From: M30B53 sp964600785
GTDB taxonomy: Bacteria; Planctomycetota; Planctomycetia; Pirellulales; UBA1268
Length of the DNA stretch: 34,347 nt
Direction: 5' to 3'
Assembly (NCBI GenBank): GCA_964600785.1
Contig: CAZRKH010000009.1
Location: 1-34,347 of the forward strand
A program made the position numbers and the translations under genes. Every line of letters starts with the position of its first letter. Position 1 is the stretch's first letter. The notes under the pieces were generated by a model. It ran no database searches. It was not told the origin of the DNA and saw only the letters and a program-made list of their open reading frames with translations. Below are positions 27,817-34,347 of this stretch, in pieces.

Positions 27817-30098
27817 GGCTTCCCGCGGATGGTGCCACGGGCCTTGGGACGCATGGCAGAGTCGATCGCCTTCCGCTGCAACTCAAAGCGGGTCATCTCC
27901 GTGACCGCCTGGAGATAGGCCAGCGTCGACTCGGCGCCCCGGTTTTCATTGACGCGATCAGGCAGCAGCCCGTCCCGGCAGCCGCCGCTGGAAACGTCGG
28001 CCAGCGGCTCACCGAGGTCGTTGCGACCGAGAAACCAGTCAAACGCCGACCAGGCCCGGGCCCGCCAACGGTCCTCGCCGGTGCAGCGGAAGGCCTCGAT
28101 GGCCGCGGCCACCATTCCGCCCGCCTCGAGCGGCTGCTGGTCAAACCGGGACGGTGAACCGCCGCGGTGGTAGAAGCCGCGGCTGCCGACCGGCCGGAAC
28201 TGGCCTGCCTCCGCCTGCTGCACCGCGTCAAGCCAGTCGAGCATCGCCAGCCCGCATGCGAGCATCTCGCGGCAGCCCAGGCGGCGACCGCAGGCAATCA
28301 GGGCCTGGCAGAGCCGCGGATTGTCGTAGGCCACGATCTCCTCCGGCCAGCACCAGTCGGCCGTTGCCAGCCCACGGTGGCCGTCGAGCATCCGGCCGGC
28401 GAGCAATTCCGCCTGCCGCCTGGCCCAGCGGTCACCGGGAAACCGCTCGAGGTAGGCATCGATTCCCAGAATCGTGAACGCCCAGCCACGGGGGCTCGTT
28501 GCGGCGACCGCCGCGGCCACCGCCGGGCCGAACAGCGGCATCGCCCAGTTCCGCAAGGTCTGCCGTCGCGAGCGGCCCAGGCAGACCCCGAGGGCCTGCA
28601 CGCTCCGGCCGAGGCAGTCGTCTGATCCGAGATCATCGAGCCAGACACGGGCAAAGGAGAGGAAGTTGCGGAAGCGACCGCTGTCGCGATCGAAGGCGTG
28701 GTCAAGGAATCCGGCGTAGCGGATCGCCAGGGCATCGAGCCGCGGTCCGCGGCCCGCGAGCGACTCCAGCTGCACCATCAGCGTCAACGCCCGGGCGTTG
28801 TCGTCGGTGCAGTAGCCCTCCTCGTACCGCGGCACCTGATGGGAGGCATGCTGCAGGATGCCGGTGGGGTCGGTCAGCCGCCGCAGGTGGCGGAGCCTGA
28901 TCCGCGGCAGTGGACCGACCACCCGCCGCGGCCGACGCGACCAGGGCCGTCCCGACGTTCCTCGGGCCTCGGCGAACGACTCGAGGTAGCGGAGGGCGAC
29001 GCGGCTCCAGATCATCTCCCGGCCCGCCGCGTAGGACCGCCGCCGCATCGCCTCGAGCCGCCGCGGCTCGTCGAAAAGCCCGCAGACCTCGCGGGCGATC
29101 GCGTCAGGGTCGCCAAAGGGCACCAGCACCCCGCGGCCCTCGCCGAGCAGTTCGGCGGCATGCCAGTAAGGGGTCGAGATGACCGCCTTGCCGCAGCCGA
29201 AGGCGTAGGCCAGCGTGCCGGAGACCACCTGGGCCGGATTGAGATAGGGCGTGAGGTAGATGTCGCAGCAGCCGATGAACGCCAGCAGTTCGGGCATCGC
29301 GACGTAGCGGTCGAACAGCCGCACCTGCCGGGCGACCCCTGCCGAATCGGCGAGAGCCAGGAGTTCTTCCCGATACCGTTCGCCCTCGCTGGCGACCAGC
29401 CTGGGATGCGTCGCGCCGAGCACGAGATAAACCGTGTCGGGATGTCGCTCGAGGATCGTCGGCATCGCCTCGATCACCTGCTTGATCCCCTTGTTGGGCG
29501 AGAGCAGGCCGAAGGTCGCAAGCACCCGGCGGCCCTCCACGCCGAATCGCGGCTTGTGCGCTGCGGCATCCTCGAACGGTGTGTCGGGGATGCCGTGGGG
29601 TATGAGGTCGATCTTGCCCGGGCTCACACCGTGGCGATCGACGAGCATCTCCCGCCCGTGGCGGCTCATCACCACCAGCCGGGCCGAACGCTCGAAGAGT
29701 TCGCAAAGCACCCTCCGCTGGTCGGCATCCGGCGATTCGAGCACGGTATGCAGCGTGGTGTGCAGCGGCACCCGCAGCCGGCGGACAAGCTGCAGCACCT
29801 GGTCACCCGCAACGCCGCCGAAGATTCCAAACTCATGCTGCAGCGAAACGACGTCGGCGTTGGCGAGATTCAGAAAATCGGCCGCCTGTCGATAGGCGGC
29901 CGGCTCCGCTTCGCCACACTCCAGCCGAACCTCGGGCGGGTAGCGATGCCCCGCGGCGGGCTCGTCGATCGCGACCACGGGACAGTCGGCGGCCGAGGCC
30001 TCCGCCACGGCGGCGCGGAGATCGCGAGTGAAGGTGGCAATCCCGCAGCGACGCGGGACGTAGCTGCCCACGAAGGCAATGCGATGACAGGGAGTCAT
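27813..30098 (-). CDS. GT4 glycosyltransferase fused to alpha-helical glycosidase-like domain
   Basis: A 761-residue fusion. Residues ~1-380 are a GT-B fold GT4 glycosyltransferase: RIAFVGSYVPRRCGIATFTRDL, QHEFGIFGG, LLSPNKGIKQVIEAMPTIL, a donor-site region DIYLTPYLNPAQVVSGTLAYAFGCGKAVISTPYWHAAELL and GVLVPFGDPDAIA. Residues ~400-750 are a separate all-helical domain that looks like an alpha/alpha-toroid (YEEGYCTDDNARALTL, DWFLGRNDLGEPLADVSSGGCRDGL, NENRGAESTLAYLQA), the fold of many carbohydrate-processing enzymes; its activity is unknown. It is coupled to the GH130 gene by an ATGA overlap. Together they probably build and trim a particular oligosaccharide, possibly mannose-containing given the GH130 partner. 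No signal peptide. Confidence 0.85.
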   Translation of the reverse strand: MTPCHRIAFVGSYVPRRCGIATFTRDLRAAVAEASAADCPVVAIDEPAAGHRYPPEVRLECGEAEPAAYRQAADFLNLANADVVSLQHEFGIFGGVAGDQVLQLVRRLRVPLHTTLHTVLESPDADQRRVLCELFERSARLVVMSRHGREMLVDRHGVSPGKIDLIPHGIPDTPFEDAAAHKPRFGVEGRRVLATFGLLSPNKGIKQVIEAMPTILERHPDTVYLVLGATHPRLVASEGERYREELLALADSAGVARQVRLFDRYVAMPELLAFIGCCDIYLTPYLNPAQVVSGTLAYAFGCGKAVISTPYWHAAELLGEGRGVLVPFGDPDAIAREVCGLFDEPRRLEAMRRRSYAAGREMIWSRVALRYLESFAEARGTSGRPWSRRPRRVVGPLPRIRLRHLRRLTDPTGILQHASHQVPRYEEGYCTDDNARALTLMVQLESLAGRGPRLDALAIRYAGFLDHAFDRDSGRFRNFLSFARVWLDDLGSDDCLGRSVQALGVCLGRSRRQTLRNWAMPLFGPAVAAAVAATSPRGWAFTILGIDAYLERFPGDRWARRQAELLAGRMLDGHRGLATADWCWPEEIVAYDNPRLCQALIACGRRLGCREMLACGLAMLDWLDAVQQAEAGQFRPVGSRGFYHRGGSPSRFDQQPLEAGGMVAAAIEAFRCTGEDRWRARAWSAFDWFLGRNDLGEPLADVSSGGCRDGLLPDRVNENRGAESTLAYLQAVTEMTRFELQRKAIDSAMRPKARGTIRGKP

Positions 30099-30204
30099 GG
30101 ACGATGGCGGCCGGCGGGGCCGGGAGATGGAAGCGTGACACTCGTGGCGTGCCTACCTCCGTTGCCGCCGAACACGACTCGGCGACGACATCCATGACGC
30201 GGGG

Positions 30205-30233
30205 AGTATAGCAGCGGCGGCGGGCGTGGAAAG
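30205..30233 (-). promoter_or_regulatory. Possible promoter for the glycosyltransferase / GH130 pair
   Basis: On the minus strand CTTTCC (30228-30233), a 17-nt spacer and TATACT (30205-30210) precede the glycosyltransferase. The -10 matches five of six consensus bases; the -35 is poor. Transcription would start near 30198, giving a ~100-nt leader before ATG 30098. Confidence 0.4.
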
Positions 30234-30253
30234 CGGGCCCACCCCGGGGCCCG
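30234..30253 (-). terminator. GC-rich hairpin after mqnE
   Basis: Directly after the mqnE stop the minus strand has CGGGCCC, a 6-nt loop (CGGGGT) and GGGCCCG, then CTTTCC. The 7-bp all-GC stem is strong; the following pyrimidines are only a partial U tract. It could end the menaquinone transcript. Confidence 0.45.
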
Positions 30254-31390
<1,137 letters not shown>

Positions 31391-31496
31391 TCGTGCCGTG
31401 CCTCCGGGGATGTCTCGAACTGACTCACAAGGAAAACCGCAATGCCCCGCCGCCTGCAACACCAGCCGCGTTTTTGACGACAAAGGCCGCAGCGGG

Positions 31497-32402
31497 CTAC
31501 ACGAACACGTCGATTGCCACCGCCACGAGCAGCACCCCGCCAATCACCGCGTTGGCCGTGAAAAATGCGGCATTCACCCTGGAAAGGTCATCGGGCCTCA
31601 CCAGGGAATGCTCCCAAACCAAGAGGCCCGCGATCACCGCCACGGCGATCCAGTAGACCAGACCCAACTGGGGTGCCACCGCCGGCAGGGTTGCCAGCAG
31701 CAGGAGCGTGGCCAGGTGCAGCGCCGCGGAGACCGTCAGTGCCCGCGGCACGCCGAGCCTCGCGGGAATGCTGTGCAGGCCACGCTCGAGGTCGAAAGCC
31801 GCGTCCTGACAGGCGTAGATCACATCGAAGCCCGCCACCCAGGTGGTGACCGCCAGTCCCAGCACCACCGCCGGCAGCAGGTCGGCCGGGTCGGCGAGCA
31901 CCGCCTCACCCCGTACCGCGATCCAGGCGGCCACCGGCGCCAGGCCCAACGCCGCCCCGAGCCAGAGATGGGCAAGCGCCGTGAACCGCTTGGCAAAGCT
32001 GTAGCCCAACAGCCAGGCCAGCACAGGCAGCGCGAGCACCAACGGCAGCCAGTTGGGCAAAAACAGCAGCGTGCCCGCCACGAACACCAGCGACGAAACC
32101 GCCACCACCGCCAGCACGTCACTTGCCGTCATTGCCCCTGAAGGCAGGTGGCGGCCGGCGGTGCGGGGGTTGCCCGCGTCGATGTCACGGTCGACGAGCC
32201 GGTTGAAGGCCATCGCCGCGGTGCGGGCCGAGACCATGCAGACCAGGATGCCCGCCAGCGGCCTGAGCCAGGTCGTCGGCGAACCGGCCGCTCCGCCGGC
32301 GAGGCTCCAGGCAAGCACCGCCGCGATGATCGCGAAAGGCAGGGCGAAGACGGTGTGGCTGAACCGCACCAGCGAAAGCACTGATTGTATCGAGGCGGTC
32401 AC
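31497..32402 (-). CDS. UbiA-family menaquinone prenyltransferase (MqnP-like)
   Basis: A 301-residue integral membrane prenyltransferase with about eight to nine hydrophobic helices. The first aspartate motif is NRLVDRDID (Asn67-Asp75) and the second is DVIYACQDAAFDLERGLHSIPARLG (~193-216). The latter form is characteristic of the UbiA-like enzymes encoded with futalosine genes, so it probably prenylates the 1,4-dihydroxy-6-naphthoate product (MqnP role) rather than 4-hydroxybenzoate. The start is GTG 32402: GGGAGG sits 7 nt upstream and the GTG overlaps the ubiE stop as GTGA. No ATG lies near the conserved start. It probably works with mqnE and ubiE in the inner membrane. Confidence 0.9.
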   Translation of the reverse strand: MTASIQSVLSLVRFSHTVFALPFAIIAAVLAWSLAGGAAGSPTTWLRPLAGILVCMVSARTAAMAFNRLVDRDIDAGNPRTAGRHLPSGAMTASDVLAVVAVSSLVFVAGTLLFLPNWLPLVLALPVLAWLLGYSFAKRFTALAHLWLGAALGLAPVAAWIAVRGEAVLADPADLLPAVVLGLAVTTWVAGFDVIYACQDAAFDLERGLHSIPARLGVPRALTVSAALHLATLLLLATLPAVAPQLGLVYWIAVAVIAGLLVWEHSLVRPDDLSRVNAAFFTANAVIGGVLLVAVAIDVFV

Positions 32403-33223
32403 TGGCGGCCTCCCGGGGCCACTGTGCCGCGGCGGGCGATCGTGAGCGCCGCGATGCCCAGCGAAAGCGGCCGCATCTCGACGGCTTCGAATCCCGCGTC
32501 CCGCACCAGGGCTGCCAGAGCCTCGCCGTGGGGAAACTGCTCCACGCTGGCGTTGAGGTAGCCGTAGGCATCCGAGCGGTTGGCCGCCAGGCGGTTGCCC
32601 AGCCGCGGCAGCACATGGCGGAAATACCAGAGATAGCCCCGACGCACGAGCGGGTTGGCCGGCACGGAAAACTCCAGAATTGCCACGCGACCGCCCGGCC
32701 GGCAGACACGGGCGATCTCCGCGAGACCACGGCTGGTATCGGCGATGTTGCGAAGCCCGAAGGCCACCGTGACGAGGTCGAAGCAGGCATCGGGAAAGGG
32801 CAGGTCCATCGCGTCGGCCTCGACCCATTCCACCGGCAGACCCCGCCGGCGGGACTTCTCCACGCCGCGTTCGAGCATCGGCCGGCAGAAGTCGGCTCCC
32901 ACCACCCGGACCGCCGCGGACGCCTTCGCCGCGTAGGCGATGGCGAGGTCTCCGGTGCCCGTGCACAGGTCGAGCACGGCGCCGGCGGCCGGCGGCGGGG
33001 CCGCGGCGAGCGTGACCCGACGCCACCACAAGTCGATGCCCCCGGAGAGTGCCCGGTTGGCCAGGTCGTACCGCGGGGCGATCTCGGCAAACATCCCCCG
33101 CACCCGCTCGCCGCTCTTGTCGACCGGCGGCGGCCGTCGCTGGGCGGGATCGGCCGCATCCGCTACGGTGCCGGCTTCACGGGAAGTGTCGGCATCGCAT
33201 CCCTCGACCGCGTCGCCTCGCAC
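32399..33223 (-). CDS. ubiE: Demethylmenaquinone methyltransferase (UbiE/MenG)
   Basis: A class I SAM methyltransferase that methylates demethylmenaquinone, the last menaquinone step. Seen: MFAEIAPRYDLANRALS, VLDLCTGTGDLAI (SAM loop), DAMDLPFPDACFD, VAFGLRNIADTSRGL, GRVAILEFSVP and the C-terminal YGYLNASVEQFP and MRPLSLGIAALTIARR. The start is uncertain: the family normally begins ~15 residues before MFAEIAP, but the only in-frame start-type codon in a sensible range is GTG 33223, which adds a ~40-residue Asp/Ala/Pro-rich lead (274 residues in total). It overlaps the UbiA-type gene by GTGA and diverges from the comB-like gene. Confidence 0.9.
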   Translation of the reverse strand: MRGDAVEGCDADTSREAGTVADAADPAQRRPPPVDKSGERVRGMFAEIAPRYDLANRALSGGIDLWWRRVTLAAAPPPAAGAVLDLCTGTGDLAIAYAAKASAAVRVVGADFCRPMLERGVEKSRRRGLPVEWVEADAMDLPFPDACFDLVTVAFGLRNIADTSRGLAEIARVCRPGGRVAILEFSVPANPLVRRGYLWYFRHVLPRLGNRLAANRSDAYGYLNASVEQFPHGEALAALVRDAGFEAVEMRPLSLGIAALTIARRGTVAPGGRQ

Positions 33224-33298
33224 TGCGGTCCCGGCGGCTCGTTGATGCTCTCCGCTTTGATCTTCCACGCCACCACAATTTCCCGGGCCTCGCGACAG

Positions 33299-34096
33299 AT
33301 GACCGCCTCTTGGCACTGCCACGACTGCTTCAATCGTATGCCACCGGCCGCCGTCGCGGGAGGGATCGCGGTCGTGATCGACGTGATCCGGGCTTCGACC
33401 ACGATCACGACGGCGTTGGCCCACGGGGCGGTGGCGGTCTATCCCCGGGAATCGGTGGAGGAATCGAGACGCCTGCTCGAGCGACTCGGCCCCGGAACGC
33501 TCGCCGGCGGCGAGCGGAAGAGCCTGCGGATCGAGGGCTTCGACCTGGGCAACTCGCCGCGTGAATACCGCCGTGAGACGGTCGAAGGTCGACGGATCGT
33601 GTTCACGACCACCAACGGCACCGCGGCACTGGCGGCCTGCCGATCGGCGGCGACGATCCTCGTCGGCGGGCTCGTCAACCGCTCGGCGGTGGCCGCCGCG
33701 GCCGAGGCCGAGGCCCGTCGTCACGGCGTCGACGTGCATCTCGTCTGTGCCGGCACTTACGGCGAGGTCACCGGTGAAGACCTGTTGGGAGCCGGCGGGA
33801 TTCTGGCGGCCCTGGAGGGGACCCGCTGCCGACTCGACAAGCAGGCCCGTGCGGCCCTGGATCGGTTTCGCGATGCCGTCGGCGGGAGCCGTGGGGAAAA
33901 ACGTGCCGAGCTGCTCGTCCCACTGCTTGCCGTGACCGCCGGCGGACGACGGATGGCGGAGGTCGGCATGCAGGACGATCTGCCGCTTGCCGCTGCGATC
34001 GACGCCTACGATCTCGTGCCGGTCTTCGAATCTGACACCGGCAGGCTCACCCCTTGGCGACGAGAGCCGGGTGCGGCCCACACCGTCACCCGCTGA
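33299..34096 (+). CDS. comB: 2-phosphosulfolactate phosphatase (ComB-like)
   Basis: A 265-residue protein of the ComB family, phosphatases that remove phosphate from (2R)-phospho-3-sulfolactate; in methanogens this serves coenzyme M synthesis, while in bacteria the role is mostly unassigned. Family text is GGIAVVIDVIRASTTITTAL (~21-40), GERKSLRIEGFDLGNSPREY, VFTTTNGTAAL, LVCAGTYGEVTGEDLLGAG and QDDLPLAA near the end. ATG 33299 is picked because it starts about 20 residues before the conserved strand; ATG 33245 would add 18 residues. Neither has a visible Shine-Dalgarno. The gene stands alone, with no obvious sulfolactate synthase or dehydrogenase next to it. Confidence 0.88.
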   Translation: MTASWHCHDCFNRMPPAAVAGGIAVVIDVIRASTTITTALAHGAVAVYPRESVEESRRLLERLGPGTLAGGERKSLRIEGFDLGNSPREYRRETVEGRRIVFTTTNGTAALAACRSAATILVGGLVNRSAVAAAAEAEARRHGVDVHLVCAGTYGEVTGEDLLGAGGILAALEGTRCRLDKQARAALDRFRDAVGGSRGEKRAELLVPLLAVTAGGRRMAEVGMQDDLPLAAAIDAYDLVPVFESDTGRLTPWRREPGAAHTVTR

Positions 34097-34347
34097 CCTG
34101 CCGCCAAGGTAGCGCAAAGGTAGCTCGACCGTCACGCCGCAGGACGCGATCGGCGACCCCGAAAACCTCGGCTTTTTGAGGAGTCGCTCACGTGGGCCTC
34201 GAGTGGGCATTTGTTCGCCCGCGTCCGCGGGCAGGGAGCCAGGGATGACAATCCTGTTCGGCACGAAACGTGCCGCCCCAGGTGGCCGGTGTTGGAGAGT
34301 TGTTTTTCGCTCCGCCATCCATGGCTCCGCTGGCAACAGCCAGCGGA
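34097..34347. other. Gene-free right end with three hairpins
   Basis: No convincing gene is seen after the comB-like stop. Three perfect inverted repeats lie in the last 131 nt: GCCCGCG-TC-CGCGGGC (34217-34232), CGGCACG-AAA-CGTGCCG (34259-34275), and TCCGCTGGC-AACA-GCCAGCGGA (34326-34347), the last ending at the window edge. Confidence 0.6.
34326..34347. terminator. 9-bp hairpin at the right edge, possible terminator
   Basis: A perfect 9-bp stem with a 4-nt AACA loop ends exactly at the window end, about 230 nt after the comB-like stop. Whether a T tract follows cannot be seen. Confidence 0.35.

Noticed and set aside
32399..34336. Extension of ubiE to a 645-residue protein
   Set aside because: The added ~370 residues lie antisense to the comB-like gene and show no family sequence.

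Overview
The window is a GC-rich (roughly two-thirds G+C by eye) bacterial chromosome segment. It most likely comes from a planctomycete, probably of the Pirellulales type. The indicators are the C-terminal part of a BBP7-type outer-membrane beta-barrel at the left edge, a DUF1559-type pseudopilin (prepilin N-terminus plus the H-X9-DG-like end), a BBP2-type porin, futalosine-route menaquinone genes, and GTG starts with many weak or absent Shine-Dalgarno sequences. There are no rRNA or tRNA genes, insertion sequences or CRISPR arrays that I can support.

Layout. 1-879: end of an outer-membrane barrel (+). 869-4858 (-): a fused fatty-acyl-AMP ligase / acyl carrier / alpha-oxoamine synthase megaenzyme followed 9 nt later by a hotdog thioesterase; this looks like a small lipid pathway. 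5130-7002 (-): a 76-residue unknown protein, rsmA (ksgA) and riboflavin synthase, the last two overlapping by ATGA. 7231-8523 (+): enolase. 8583-13022 (-): a stand-alone histidine kinase, a MoxR/ChlI-like AAA+ ATPase, a VWA-domain partner and a small two-helix membrane protein. 13324-15072 (+): DUF1559 pseudopilin, a single-pass membrane protein and an 87-residue unknown. 15057-15677 (-): nadD. 15760-18027 (+): priA. 18101-19183 (+): a pentameric ligand-gated ion channel homologue with its own promoter-like sequence. 19244-20680 (-): BBP2-like porin. 20961-22787 (+): a membrane histidine kinase whose sensor carries a haem c motif, ending in a perfect 32-bp palindrome, then rnhA. 23310-24014 (-): a sulfotransferase-family gene broken by one in-frame amber codon. 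24117-26357 (+): recG. 26335-30098 (-): a GH130 glycoside phosphorylase-like protein and a glycosyltransferase fused to an alpha-helical glycosidase-like domain, overlapping by ATGA. 30254-33223 (-): mqnE, a UbiA-type prenyltransferase and ubiE/menG, i.e. early and late menaquinone steps. 33299-34096 (+): comB-like phosphosulfolactate phosphatase, then a hairpin-rich end.

Housekeeping genes (rsmA, eno, nadD, priA, rnhA, recG, menaquinone genes) are interleaved with accessory or poorly described ones. The items most worth a second look are the FAAL-ACP-AOS fusion (a possible sphingolipid- or sulfonolipid-like backbone route), the GH130/GT4-toroid pair, the bacterial Cys-loop-type channel, the haem-motif histidine kinase and the amber-interrupted sulfotransferase. 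All assignments come from reading motifs by eye; no database search was run.
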